A stretch of DNA of 64,000 bases. Source: Siderastrea radians (Eukaryota > Cnidaria > Anthozoa > Scleractinia > Rhizangiidae). The stretch covers positions 13,711,701 through 13,775,700 of the forward strand of contig OZ024888.1 in NCBI GenBank assembly GCA_964017195.1. Reading direction: 5' to 3'. Shown piece by piece: positions 1 through 56,025 of this stretch. Numbering within the stretch: position 1 is the first letter of the stretch; the number at the start of each line of letters is the position of its first letter. The position numbers and the translations under genes are program-made. Below the pieces are notes generated by a model that saw nothing but the letters and a program-made list of their open reading frames with translations, did not search any database and was not told the origin of the DNA.

Positions 1-130
1 GGATGGATGGGTGGATGGATGGATTGAGGGAGGTATGGATGTGACGTGACGTGTTGTGATGTGATGTGATTCAATGTAATGTAATGTAATATGATGTGCT
101 GTGATGCGCTGTGATGTGATGTGTGATGAG
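1..130. repeat. GGAT / GATGTGAT low-complexity tract
   Basis: ggatggatgggtggatgg is followed by reiterated gatgtgat and aatgtaat motifs, reaching the window edge. Confidence 0.9.
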
Positions 131-460
131 TTGGTGGATCATAGTGCATGGAGGGTAACTTTCCAGACAGAGTCGTCCAAACAAGCTACGGATTACCGAC
201 TTACCAGCACACCAATCCCATGTAAAACGTGTTTGGTTATTTGAAGACAATGGGCACCATAAATCCTGGCTGTCTTCAGTTGTACATGTAGTGTGTTGCT
301 TATTTTTGTAAATAAAAGGGAAATCGCAGCAACCTCCACCAGCCGTACGTCGTATTGGGCATAGTGATCGTGTTGGGCCTAGAACAAAAAAATTATGATC
401 TTACCTTTCCTCTCATTCTGTGAAATGACATAACTGTAACTGGTCATTAATTCCTTTCTA

Positions 461-800
461 TTATTATATAGACAAAAGTGTTTTAGTGGAAAATAGATCA
501 CTCGTAAAGTTCATACGAAACTACATCCGGGACTTGAGTGACGTATTTTCCATGTCCTCACTAGTGAGGATATCGATGACGTTATTTCCCGCTCTTACAC
601 TTTTGTTTGTGCAAAAATACTCTTGTCCATACAATAAAAAGAAAATTACACGGTGGCTTGAAGATATGAATTTTATTTTCTCTTGGTAAAAAAGCAATAA
701 TTTACTCACTTGCTGCGCCCGTTCATAAAATATTGTTTTTACCACTCGAAATAAAATTCATATCTTCACGCTGCCGAGTAATGTCCTCTATATCTTTCTT
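461..800. mobile_element. MITE, copy 1
   Basis: Begins tatagacaaaagtgtttta, with internal complementary stretches (gcttgaagatatgaatttta against taaaattcatatcttcacg). A relative lies at 23540-23800 with the same order of motifs. Confidence 0.65.
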
Positions 801-1767
801 GTGATGAAACTGTAATTGAAAAAGAGTCGCTTAACAGCTTTCTTAGCTGACCAAGTTTGTAGTGAGCAAACGTAACGATTATTACTGATATTGCTTTGCT
901 TTTCTTGTCCTGAATGGGAATTGAACCGACGCTTTAGTAACTGATTGACATTACGCTGCACATGCATGGATAGAGGAAAAAACAATAAATTGCTCAAGTT
1001 TTGGTAGAGATTGGCTGTAAATTAGGATGTTAAAAACTTCTGTAATTTGAACAATAACAACAAGATCTTACGTTCTTTATCTTTAACCCTACTCTGCCTG
1101 AAGGGGGGGGGGGTGGGGGGGCACATTGTGCACGCGCTGAATTCAGTGAGTTATAACTTTTAAACGGCTAGACGAATAATCACCAAATCTCGTGACTTTT
1201 CCCAAAATTTATCAGAGAAAATTTTCCTTTGTCAATGACGTGTCTATGATGATTAACGTTTTCATAGCAACCGTCTACTCAGAAGTGTATTTTGACTATT
1301 TTCTGTCTTCTTGCAGTCTTTTTTCAGGTTTTTCCCCTTGGTTTGTAAGAAGAAGATAGTGTTTTTATTTTTGTGTGCTTGTTTTGACTAAGTATGTTTC
1401 TTAGAACAAAATCATATATTTTTGGTGACGTCATTGTCAGCTGTAGGACTGCAGGTTTGGGATACAAGATGGTGGACTGAAATTCAAAATGGCGGGTTTG
1501 TGACGTTGTTGTGACGTCAAGACATGTCATAATTAACGCGTCATAAGCCCAATCTGTTAAGGTAATGACGTGCTACAAACTTGCCAAGTTTCATTGCAAG
1601 AGCTTTAATACTTTTCAAGATCTATGAGGGGGGGGGGGGTGCCCCCTTCCAGGCTCAGAAACTCAAAAAATGCCCAGGCAGAATAGGGTTAACGGATGGA
1701 ACATTCCTTATTTGGGCCTCTCAAGGCGCTGTACCTTTTTGTATGATATTAAAAATAAAGAACTTAC
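801..1767. other. No supportable exon left of the last LamG exon
   Basis: AT-rich sequence with two G-runs (1104-1118, 1628-1638). A possible 13-base exon at about 412-424 was considered and dropped. The next exon of the mosaic gene is probably beyond position 1. Confidence 0.6.
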
Positions 1768-45320
<43,553 letters not shown>

Positions 45321-45545
45321 GTCAGTAGGGACGAACGCTTTTCTTCCCTTTTTTCTCTGTAAGAATGATAATAGAAACACAAGGGTGTAACTTACGCTTG
45401 ACTCACTTAAATGGCATCTGGAAAAGTGTAGCAAACTGAATATTTCACTCTTATTATTCCACTGTTGCGTCATTTTACTGTACAAGGACAAGAGAACGCA
45501 CAAAATGTGCCAGCATAATACACTGTGTAATCTTGTTTATACACC

Positions 45546-48500
45546 CAGAGATTGGGAAGGACGTGCGCCATGCGCGTATGGCGCAAAAGTAAAGAAAATG
45601 GCGCATTATAAAACTACTTACAGGGCCCAAGATGCGCCCGAGCCGCATAATGGTGTGTCAGATGTAGAATATTTTTAAAGATTTCCGTATAACCCCATAC
45701 ATTAGTTACGCATACCGTTCTTAAAACTGAAACAAAAGCCAAAACAATAGTCTCTGTGTAATTTCTACTGTTATGATAAATAAAGAACGAAATATCGATC
45801 ACTGCATCGACTTTTATCTTCGTTTTCGATGGACGATCTATCGTGTGCGCTTATTTTCGTCCCCAGACCTCTGCTCGGACTCAGCCTCCAAACGAGGTTC
45901 TTTCATCGGCGGCCATGATTGTTTATTTTCTGTACTTTGGCCCTCGGCTAATGCCCCCCAAAGAGGTTCTTAAATTAGACGGTGCCCAAAGAAAACTTTC
46001 CAGTTTTTTTGCCACAAACACCGGTGCCACTGTGTATGAGGCTGAGAGTGCAAACGATCGTGAAGCTGAAGGTAACAATGCTGCAAACGAGCCAGATGAA
46101 ACAAGCACATCTGACACACCTGCAAGTGCCGAAGAAAGAAAATTCCAAAACAAGTGGCTAACTTTGTGGCCGTGGCTATCGTTTGATGGAGAAGCCATGT
46201 TTTGTAAGATCTGTGTCAAACACGAGAAGAAAAACACAATGACAACTGGCTGCAAAACATTTAAAACAAGTAGCCTGACGAGACACGAAGAACTGACGGA
46301 TCACAAAGTGGCGGTGAGTGCAGTCGAGTTAAGTGCAAACTTTGAGGCTGCTGTTTCAAAAGCATTTAGTGAGGAGGATGAAGCAATGATTAAGGCAATG
46401 AAGGTGGTCTATTGGCTTGCTTCGGAGAACTTACCATTGACAAAGTACGAAAGTCTGATGCAACTGCTTAAGGATCTCGGAGTGCCGAAGATAGCGTGTT
46501 TGAAAGTAAGTGAGAGAGTAGATTATGAAAGCTACTACACTGCGAACGAGATACTGACAGCTATAAGTTCACAAATCGATGAAGACCTTAATGAAAAGAT
46601 TCAGCAATCACCATTCGTAACAATGCTTGCAGATGAAAGTACAGACATTTCCAATAAAAAAGGATGACAATGCATGCAAGAATTGTTGACCCCAAAACGT
46701 CAGTGGCAGAAAAGGTTTACTTGAGGGACGTGGAGTATGAAGATGGCACAGGGGAAGGTCTAGCCCAGGAGATTTTAAACGAAGCCCAGAAAAGGAATAT
46801 TCCCCCCTCAAAGATGATTGGATTTGGGTCTGACGGAGCGAGTGTCATGACTGGGGAAAATAAAGGGGTGAAAGGAAGATTGAAGGAGCAAAATGCACAC
46901 ATGGTACATATTCACTGCATGGCACACAGGTTTGCCCTTTGCACTAGTCAAGCAGCAAGTGACATACCACGCTTAAAGAAGTACCAGGAGTGGCTTACGT
47001 CGCTGTTTTATTACCTGAAAGCTTCAGCAACAAGGGAGAAGGAGCTACATAAAGTTCAGGAAGTTCTCAATCACCCTGTACTTAAGTACAAAGAAATCCA
47101 TGCAGTTCGGTGGCTGTCCTGTTATGAAGCTGTGGAGGCTGTTTACCGTACCTTAGACCCACTGATAAGCTACTTTCATCAAAGGAAGGCTTCTAAAGAC
47201 CCCAAGGCTAAGGGACTGTTAAAGGCTATGGCCTCAACGCAATTTATATACCTCCCCTACCTCCTGATGGACGTATTGCCTATTGTCTCCCGTCTATGCC
47301 TGCAACTTCAGGCACAGGATCTTGTTGTTGCCAAAGCAAAGGTATTGATTGTATTTGTTTATTTTAAAAGAAACAACAAGCTCTATGACAATTCTGTACA
47401 TTCTGTACATTTTTTTCAGCAATACTTAAAAATTAATTGCATGGTAATGGAATAAATGCCCCAAATGTGCATTTGTATATAAGTAAAGTCAGTTGTTGTT
47501 GTGCTCTCAGGTTTCTGTTGACCAGTGCTTAGATGACCTTCAAGCATACAGGAATGGAAAACAAAAGTTTCCCACTCACATTGAGAGATTTGACAAGGAT
47601 ATTGTTAAAGTCACTGGCCACCATGAGTTTAAAGGGCACGTTGTTCGTGGTGAAGCAACTTCGGAATCATTTGCAGCTCTGAAGAACGAGTTTCTTGATC
47701 AGCTTATATCAAACATAAACAAACGGTAACATGTTCCTCACTCGGAATTCACCAACATATTTTCATTTTCTTATTTTCTCTTTTCTTTTAGTTTTTCATA
47801 GTCTGAAGTAATGTCATATAAACACAAAATGTTTACAATTAACAATTAGAATTAGGACAAATCTGAAGAAATGCATGTTAAAATTCTAATCATTTGCCAA
47901 CATTGTATTCTACGCTTTAGGTTCCCAAACAAAAGTATGATGAACAGCTTCTTTGTACTGGCAATGCGGCCCATCAACTTTGTCAAGGATCCAGAGGAGT
48001 TTGGAAATACAGAAATAGAAGAGCTTCTTAAACACTTTGAAGAAGAGAAGGTACTTTCCAAAAGCCCCAATCTTTAAAATATATTTTCGAACAGTTTTTA
48101 CTTTTCAGTTTCTTTTGTTGTTCTGTTGCAGTTGAAGTATACTTGAAATCTATTCTTTGTGTTACATTATAGGTCTATAAGGGCAAACGTTATCCTCCTG
48201 TGGTGTGCAAGACTGAAGTAAGGAGAGAGTGGGCTAGAGCAAAATCTATAGTGAGGTCCCTCCACTACCCAGTTGATCAGATGAAGGAGCTGTGGCAACT
48301 CCTTACAATACACCACGCTGACGAGCTTCCCAATCTCATCAGACTTGGGCAGATTGCACTATTGTTGCCTCTCCACACGGCCGATTGTGAGAGAACCTTT
48401 TCTGCACAAAATCTCATCCTAACCAAATTGAGGAACAGGCTGGCACCTGAAATCAGTGACAAGCTATTACGAGTCAGAATCCATGGCAAGGGTTTGAAAG

Positions 48501-49443
48501 AACACGATTTTAGTAAGGCACTCGTAATTTGGCACCAACGGAAGAAAAGGATTCTTAAGTCAAGTCTTTCTGTAACTCACACTCTAACTAAGGGAGTCTG
48601 AGTTAATAGTAACTGACACAAATCTTGGATTCAATCACAAGACCTGAGACTCGGAATTAGTGAGCTGACTTAAATGGCTCTATAAACAGCTAAGACTACA
48701 GTGTTAGGAGTCAGAAAACAAGTACATAGGTATAATTTTATTAACTGGGAAAGAACTAGTACAGGTGTGGTACGAACTGAAAGAGTAGCTTGGATTTTAC
48801 TTCATGTACTTTACAGTATCATGTTTGTCAAAGTTAACTGGAATCATTCATTCTGAATCTATGATTGAACACAAGTCAGTGTCAGTGTCAAAGTTAAGTT
48901 GAATCAGGATAGTCAAAGTCAGAATCCATAATTTAACCTGTGTGATTTTCTTTGAAATATTTACTGTAAGTGTATCATTAGCTACAGATTTTACGCTAGT
49001 TTTGCGACTTCTAATGTTACAGTTCATAGTTGAGTTAGTAATTATCACACAGAATTGTTTCTCCAGTTCTCTATTGAGTATGCAATGTATTGAATACGTT
49101 TCAAGAGTAACTGTAAGTCTGTTCAGTCAGTTTACAGAAGAAACGTGATTATGTAAGAGTAAGGATATGAACACCTTCATAAGTTTAGTGCACTGACAGC
49201 CGTTGAGTTTGATTGGTTAAAGTAAAACCTGAATAAAACTATTTCATTTTAATGTTAACTACAAGATGCTGTATGATACACACTATCAAAAGTTACATGC
49301 CTTACTAAAATACCAATATTTCTTTTCTTGAACTTCTGGCCCATCCCACTACTGCCATGGCCCATACTTTTTAGAAATGGCCCATACCTTTGGAAAGCCA
49401 GGGGCCATAGGCCCATATGCCTGTTTTGCCTTCCCAATCTCTG
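45546..49443 (+). mobile_element. Near-complete hAT transposon with terminal inverted repeats
   Basis: The left end CAGAGATTGGGAAGG (45546-45560) is the reverse complement of CCTTCCCAATCTCTG at the right end (ending 49443). CAGAG-type ends are typical of hAT elements. TACACC flanks both sides directly (45540-45545 and 49444-49449). Extending inward by the final TG gives 7 of 8 matching bases, so an imperfect 8-bp hAT target duplication is plausible. The 3.9-kb interior contains the plus-strand hAT transposase. Outside lies the first exon of the mosaic gene, in divergent orientation. Confidence 0.85.
45951..48601 (+). pseudogene. hAT-family transposase with one frameshift, four exons
   Basis: Exons are 45951-47341, 47511-47725, 47921-48051 and 48173-48601, with matching GT/AG sites. 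The N-terminal zinc finger is CKICVKHEKKN...SLTRHEELTDH (BED/TTF-type). The catalytic acidic residues lie in MLADESTDIS and GFGSDGASVMTG, followed by HIHCMAHRFAL and HAVRWLSCYEAV. The C-terminal dimerisation motif is ADCERTFSAQNLILTKLRNR. It resembles the ZNF862/C17orf113-type hAT branch. At about 46660, after SNKK, a one-base loss in an A-run gives GGA-TGA, and the sequence continues in another frame at 46664. Otherwise the protein is open to TGA at 48599. This is either a recently dead copy or an assembly error in a homopolymer. An alternative upstream start exists at 45843. Confidence 0.88.
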
Positions 49444-50616
49444 TACACCAAATAAGGTGTATGTCTGACATGGAAATTACCTTTACTGGTTTTTGTTTAT
49501 GCGCATGAAACAACTGTAGATATACTTTTACCTGTGTATGTAGTTCCGAAAAATATTGGTTACTCTTTTTTACATTTCCGATGCATAAACAGTCATGAAA
49601 AATATTAAGAATTCGTCAGAGATAACGGAAATATTAAGGGACCGGTCATTATTTATCGCCTGGGGGGGGGGGGGGGGTTCGGAGGATTTGGGCTAAAGGC
49701 GGTGAAATTTTGCCGATCCCACCTTTAAATGTTATTCCACTGAAGTGATCCCCCCTCATAACTATTGATAACTTTCGTGATCCCCCCCTTCATGTCTTTG
49801 CACTCATATTCACCTTTCGACGTGTATATTTAGTGTTTTTAACGTTCATAAACAGGTAGTATTTCTATGATGTACTTACAGTGTAACAAAAGAAAAACAA
49901 CACAGAAATTAACATCAGGAAAGCTGACAAAAGGACTACATCTGTTTTCATGAGCCTAGGTGACAAGAAAAAGGAGGGGCACATTTAATTATACAATATC
50001 GAAAACTACAGGCTTGCAGAAACTATAGTTGAAGAGACATCCATAATCCCGCAAAGCACAACAATCCGAACAATTACAGTCAACGCGCCTCACGCATGAA
50101 CGCTCAACTTCAAATATTCATCGATTAGTTCATTCTTCGATTTCATTCTTCGAGAAATTTAGCAATTCTTTAAAACTTGGATTCTATATTCGAAACACTA
50201 TTTTAGTTATTCGATTTTTTTTTTGTAACATCGTAATAATAATTCAAACTTTCCGAACAGAACTGAAAAGTTAGTTTTTTTAGCTGAATTTTCCGGTATG
50301 TCACGCGTGATATTTTTATTGTTTTCAAGCCCGGCGCAAAGAAATGGCAAGAACATAAGCCCGAGAAAAATAAACCGTAAAGAGAAAATCAACAACAGTA
50401 ATCCTTAGAAAGAAAATCCAAAGGAGTCTCTAATTTTAACGAGGCACCTTATTCTTTGGTTGGAGGAAAATCGCAGAAAATAAGCTAAAATATAAACAAC
50501 AACCGCCACAATTTCATACCTCTAACGGTTTTCGCCGCGGTGTGTTGCGGTGTACATAGGTTTGCACAGGGTTTGCACATGATCGGAACATGAAAGTTTA
50601 GGTTTCCTAACGCCAA

Positions 50617-50865
50617 ATGGCAAGAAATTCGCTTGGGGGCTTTTACGATCCTGGTAAACCTTTGCCTTCTAATGCAAGGAACGAGGTCGTTAACCTAATG
50701 CTGGATTGGGGTTGTCAGATATTCCACGGAACACGAGAGTGCCGAAAGGAGCTGTTCATAAAATCGTCCGACGCTATTCAGTCCACGCGACGACTCAACC
50801 ATTTCCTTGTGGAGGTAAAGATCCTTGATAACGGATGACATCCCTGAGGTAATTGATTAGCAGTT
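50617..50865 (+). pseudogene. Paired-type helix-turn-helix transposase N-terminus, frameshifted
   Basis: The frame from ATG 50617 reads MARNSLGGFYDPGKPLPSNA and RNEVVNLM, matching the paired-domain opening (LGG...GRPLP...R..IV.L). The match then continues in another frame: GLSDIPRNTRVPKGAVHKIV, RRYSVHATTQP and CGGKDP, equivalent to DISR.L.VS.G.V.KI..RY and GG..P. After another shift it reads ITDDIPEVID. Coral genomes carry Tc1/mariner-like transposases with such paired-like HTH starts. The catalytic DDE part is not seen. It probably belongs to the GGGACCGG element. Confidence 0.55.
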
Positions 50866-51229
50866 CTTCCGAGTGCGCCATGTAGACGATTTCTGATGTT
50901 ACGTGTCAACTTTCGAAGAATCGATTTCGTTCATCGAAGAAAAGTCGCTATCTTTCAATCTATGTACATACCGCGGCCGAGGGCGGCCACGGTAAGTCAC
51001 AACTGAAAAGTCGTAAGTAGCAGTTTCAGTTACAACTTACTATGTACTAATTTTGAATTGACGACATACGATTTACTACTTGCGACTTACGAGTTAACAG
51101 TTTGCCACCTACAACTTGCCTCTTACACACTTACAACTTAACGACTTAAGCACTTGCGACTTTCGACTTACGACTTACGACTTAGACCACCCCTCCCCTC
51201 CCTCCTACTTTATTACACAATCAAAAAGA

Positions 51230-51560
51230 ATTATAGCCCTTCTACCTACCTAGATCTAACAAGAAAGAACCCTTTTAGAGAATCGTTAGTACAACTGAGA
51301 ATTAGCAGTCACAAACTTCGGATTGAAACAGGCAGATACGACAAAATACCTCGTGATGAAAGGTTATGTAGTCTTTGCAAATTGTAACAAAATTGAAGAG
51401 TGAAACTCATTTTTTGTTAGATTGTCCGGGCTATTCTTCAATAAGAGACATGTTCTTTTGTAAAATAGAACCTAAAATCCCATTTCTACGACTACTATCA
51501 CATGAAACCTTATTATTACATCTTATGAATTCTACTGACTATTTTAATAAACATTAAATT
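51230..51560 (+). pseudogene. LINE ORF2 C-terminal fragment
   Basis: YLDLTRKNPFRESLVQLRIS and GRYDKIPRDERLCSLC, then, after a frameshift at about 51385, ETHFLLDCPGYSSIRDMFF. This is the zinc-knuckle-like C-terminus (CSLC...H.L.DC) of some LINE reverse transcriptases. It carries no RT core. Confidence 0.55.
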
Positions 51561-51808
51561 AATTTCATTCATCTCATCGTGCGTTGAATTGAGAGACAAA
51601 CTAGTTACAATGACTACCCTTTTGAATGGTTAAAATAAGCAATGATTGAAATTTTATTTTAATTAAATTTGCAAAACTATACACATAAAAAGCCGACGTT
51701 TAGGCTTGAACAAATCTCTTTTGATTAAATAATTAAATTTAACTGGCTTTTGGAATACTGTATTTAATATTTTGTTATAGTCATGCAAATAAATCTTGTT
51801 GTTGTTGT

Positions 51809-52518
51809 TACATGCCTGGCCGAGAAGGAATAGGCCCAGTACAGTGAACATCAAAATGGCGGAGGAAGGTACAATATAAGCTGCAGAAACGCAATTTCCT
51901 TCATTTTATTTGTAGTATTGGTTTCGGAGAATTATCACGGCTTGAGATATAGCCAAACCTGTAACTTTGTATGGCGGTGATAAGTGATTCAAAACTATAG
52001 TGGTTTTGGGGGCCACATTTCTGGAATGACAACAACTCTACAGCATCCGTGACATGTCACTACGGTGGCGTGACGGCTCGGGTCAGACAGGGATCATGCA
52101 CGCAAGATTCAAGCTCGGAAAATTCGCCAACTACAAAACCAAACTAGTCTTTTCAATCGCTTCTTAATTCTAAACAAACTCCGAATACTTCCAGGACGTT
52201 TTCATTGAAAATTCAATCCAATTTCTGCGCGTTTCTGACTTGTAGGCCTAGCCACAAATAATTATAAAGTGTCGCGAACATATAGCGACTTTCTAGTATG
52301 CACAAGCTCGGAAACCTCGTCAACTTCAAAAGCAAAATGGTCTTTTTAATCGCTTGGTCATTTCTCAACAAATACCGAATACTCTCAGAACGTTAGAATA
52401 AGCGTTTCAGTCCAAATACTTTGAAAATTTCAAACTGCCCGGTATTTAGTCTAGATGGACTTCCTCCGCCATTTCGAAGTTCACTGTTCTGGGCCTATTC
52501 CTTCTCGGCCAGGCATGT
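51809..52518. mobile_element. ~710-bp element with inverted termini, nested in the foldback
   Basis: acatgcctggccgagaagga at 51809 is the reverse complement of tccttctcggccaggcatgt ending at 52518. The pairing extends about 60 bp to the ggcggagg / cctccgcc segment. There is no open frame of note inside. Confidence 0.7.
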
Positions 52519-52829
52519 AAAGTAAGAGGGAGGGGAGGGGTGGTCTAAGTCGTAAGTCGTAAGTCGAAAGTCGCAAGTGCTTAAGTCGTTAAGTTGTAAG
52601 TGGGCAAGAGGCAAGTTGTAGGTGGCAAACTGTTAACTCGTAAGTCGTCAATTCAAAATTAGTACATAGTAAGTTGTAACTGAAATTACTACTTACGACT
52701 TTTCAGTTGTGACTTACCGTGGCCACCCTCGGCCGCGGTAATGTACAAGAATACGTTTATCCAATTAAAGAAAGGAATGCGAACGTGAAGAATGCAATCT
52801 TCATTCCACGATCGTTCATGCGTGAAGCG

Positions 52830-53660
52830 CTTTGACTGTAATTACAGTACGTTACAATGAACACGACATTTACGAAATGACTAAAAATGGCTTTGTCAAA
52901 CACCAAACCCCCACCTCGAATTCCAATATTTCCGATACACTTAAGAAATTCCAATTCGGGGGTTTCAGGGCCAATAGAGCCGGCATTTGTCGACAAACTA
53001 CTCCAGCCGATAGCAAAACAGCAGAAGTCATTTCTCAAAGATACGGTCAGCTGACTTTATTAATTTCATTGAGAGGACTAAAGTTTCAGAGAACGTAATC
53101 CTAATATCAATGGACGTGACGAGCTTTTATTCTAATATTCCACAAGAGGAGGGAATTCAAACAGTATGCGAGGCATGCATACGACTCTTTCTATAACGAC
53201 ACACGTTTATTTGCGCAAGCGCTTAGGCTAATATTGCAGGAAAACTCGTTCCAGTTTGTGGTAAAAATTACCTACAAACACATGGAACCGCCATGAGCAC
53301 TAAAATGGCGGTCGCATTTGCCAATCAGATATTTTATATGGGCAAAGGCGAAACAGAAATCCTTAGCCAAAGCGCATTCAAACCTTTCGTTTGGAAACGA
53401 CATATCGACGACACTTTCTCCCTCTGGGACATCAAGAGGGAGGTTTTAACGCAAATAACGATCATCCTACTATCAGGTTCACGGCTGAAATTTCTGATAC
53501 AGAAACTATTTTTCTGGACACTAGCGTTTACAAAGACCAAAGATTCATATATAAATCAGTGCTTGACATACGCACCGCAACAAGCCCACTGAAAAATGTC
53601 AGTACACACATACTTCTCATCGTGTTACCAACCTGGTTGCTCAAAGCAGGGTTAAGTTAA
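52830..53660 (+). pseudogene. Penelope-like reverse transcriptase fragment
   Basis: Pieces in shifting frames read MDVTSFYSNIPQEEGIQTV (about 53110), FQFVVKITYKHMEPP-type remnants, KMAVAFANQIFYMGK, FKPFVWKRHIDDTFSLWDIK (catalytic IDDT in place of YxDD context) and NDHPTIRFTAEISDTETIFL. The order matches Penelope RT motifs A-D. It has several frameshifts and stops and is cut at about 53640 by a small foldback insertion (caggGTTAAG...CCTGGGTTAGCC, 53635-53805). Confidence 0.75.
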
Positions 53661-55149
53661 CCCAGGATTAGTGTTAATTGACTTTGGTTGCTTTTAAACG
53701 GCTACTTAAAATATGCTGGGAAAACGCTTTTTAACACGAGAAACGGGAAACCTAAAAAACTTTTAATCCTGGGTTAGCCTTGACCGGCTTTTGAACATCC
53801 GGGCCCAGAAGTTAAGAAAGGTTTCGTCAAAAGGAGAGGCCTAAAGACTGCTTATAACAAATTCTTCTAAAACAGTGTTTAAAACAGTGTTTAACACTTC
53901 CAACCATATCGTGCTGAGAGAGGTTACCAAGAAGGTCTTGCCCAAAGAACTCTCTCGGAAGTGATTTTTTAAAATAGAAAGCAGACCTTTCAACCAAGAC
54001 CAAAAACAAACAAAAAATCTTGCCTTTTGTAACTCAATACCACTCAGCAGTACTAAACTTTTCAAAACAAATATGCTCATGAAACACTGCTATTTAATAG
54101 AAAAATAACCACTGCTCAAAGAAATATAATTCAAAGAACCTCCTCTAATAGCATACAAAAGGGGTAGGTCTCTTAAAGATATAGTCGGGAGATCAAAACT
54201 ATGAGAATGGCTAATACACCTGCGCAAGAATCGTGCAGACCTCTCAACTTATTTTTATCGTTGTTGAATCGGATGATGAGGCTCAAGAGGGAAATGAAGC
54301 AGTTGCATCGGATTTAGTATAGAGCTGAGACGGGGAGCCCATTCCTGGGGAAGGCGATAAATGCTTTATAATTAAACAAACACGCTATTTCATAATGTTC
54401 CAGTTTTTAGGGGTTATGGTTCATGCACCATTCAGAATTCACCTGTCATGTTCAAAGATGAATATTAGCTAAGGCATAAGCACGTTATAAAAAGAAAACT
54501 ATAAAAGACTGTTTACATAAAACGTTCTCGACATAAATTGAAAGGGCACACTCGCCAGTATGACAGACTTCCGTTTTTTAAATAAAGTTGTTTAGAGCAA
54601 AATTGACACTGCAAACGCTATCATCTCCCAGTAAAACGAGCACAATTGTTTTGTATCCTCTCAAACTGGCATTGTCCAAGCAGATCTGAATGGTCCCCGC
54701 TCTGAATCCTCTCCCCTCCCCCCCCCCTCTTGGGCTCTCAATTACGACTGATGCTCCCTTCTGTTCTCCTAAAAATCAAGTGATCCCCCCCCTCCAAATC
54801 CCCCGACCCCCCTAGGCGATAAATAATGACCGGTCCCCAAGTGCCACATAACTTATTGTAATTCTGGGTTTAAAGCTAAAAGAAGAAGGTTAAAGCTTTA
54901 TGTATTTTGTGATCGGCAGAGATGGGGTAATTTATTATCCGGTCAGAGGCCTTTCGCTTCTTTCAATCGATAGATTCAGCCTTCTTCGATCGTCTTTCGT
55001 CTTTCTGATTTTCTGACGTTAGTCCAGAAGTGGAGTGATGCCGGACCACTTCTGTACCGGTCCCGTGTAAACAGAAGCTCATTAATGAAACGGTCCCACG
55101 TGAACAGACTTGGTCTGGTCCAGAACCGTTTGGAAACTGTTCTGTGTGA

Positions 55150-55575
55150 ACATAGCCTCAGACGTTGTTCGTAAGCTAGTTTGCGAGAGTATTGGGCCCT
55201 TAAGAGAAGAAACAAAGAAAGCTTCCCGCTTCGATGATAAAAAAGTCTACCTCGAAAAAAAGTTCAATATTGGCCATTCATCAAGAAGGAAAGTGGACGC
55301 AGATGCAGTACCGTGGGCGGAAATAAGCGGGATCGCCAGGTTCCGATTGGAAGTGTCTGACGGCCCAGCATTAGCCACTGCGTTAAGGATCTAGCGGCAA
55401 ACGATTTCCACGCCTTTGAAAAAAAAACCTTTCCGAGTACCGCAAAACAAGATATCCTCTCAAGGTTTCAACTGGAACATCTCATCGTGTACGACAAGTA
55501 TGACATTTGCGTTGATGGCAAAGAACGGCAACCAAAAACTTGGACTTTTTCAGTTTCACTGCGAGCGCTTTGACT
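55150..55575 (+). pseudogene. Unknown protein fragment with one frameshift
   Basis: The frame VVRKLVCESIGPLREETKKA, KKVYLEKKFNIG and DADAVPWAEISGIARFRLEV runs to a stop at 55394. A second frame beginning VKDLAANDFHAFEKKTF continues smoothly with STAKQDILSRFQLEHLIVYD, KYDICVDGKERQPKTWTFSV and SLRAL, then a stop at 55575. The two halves look like one former coding sequence with a shift near 55380. The family is not recognised. The surroundings suggest a mobile-element origin. Confidence 0.4.
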
Positions 55576-56025
55576 TGTATCTCCTTTGAAACTTAGAAGC
55601 AAGTACCCTACATCAGCCTACTAGAAGAAATGGTTTCAAGTTGTTCTTGTGGTGGCCCTTTTGATAACTGAGTGTAAAGTAGTACTCACACGTCCGATTT
55701 AATTCCAATCAAAGACAATAAGAGACGTATCATTAAATTTTTGCATTTTTCTGCAGAGTTATCATGATTTTGAGTTATTTATTCATTTTTTCTGTAGCTA
55801 AAAGCCTTGCTTGAATTTTCTTTCCCTGGTGTTTTTGTGGTCTTTCCTCCGCAAAAGCTTTGCGGGAATATTCGTTTTTCCAACCACCCCCTCTGAAATA
55901 AGTGAAATACTCCCCAGGATCCCTTCCCTCATTAGAGAAATGTCACCTCGTATATATACATTCAAAACGGCTATTTGTCAGAAAACTAATATATGTTTAA
56001 GCAAGGGCTCCTGGTTTAAGCCCAT

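Larger units (their letters stand above)
50965..52745. repeat. Foldback with ~240-bp arms of TACGACT-rich sequence
   Basis: The arm at 50965-51207 (cgcggccgagggcggccacg through repeated acttacgacttacgacttag to cctccctcctacttt) is mirrored at 52516-52745. The arms are made of near-tandem heptamers such as acttacg and cgactta. The 1.3-kb centre holds a LINE tail and a smaller element. Confidence 0.8.
49638..54837. mobile_element. 5.2-kb DNA transposon with GGGACCGG terminal inverted repeats
   Basis: The left end GGGACCGGTCATTATTTATC (49638-49657), followed by a G-run, is the reverse complement of gataaataatgaccggtccc at the right end (to 54837), preceded by a C-run. The similarity extends about 50 bp inward (ggaggatttggg against ccaaatccccc). 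Inside lie a paired-type HTH transposase fragment, nested foldbacks, a LINE tail and a Penelope RT fragment. I found no clean target duplication. Confidence 0.7.

Noticed and set aside
412..424. Micro-exon flanked by cacag and gtaaga on the minus strand
   Set aside because: A 13-base exon in phase 1 would hit a stop immediately.
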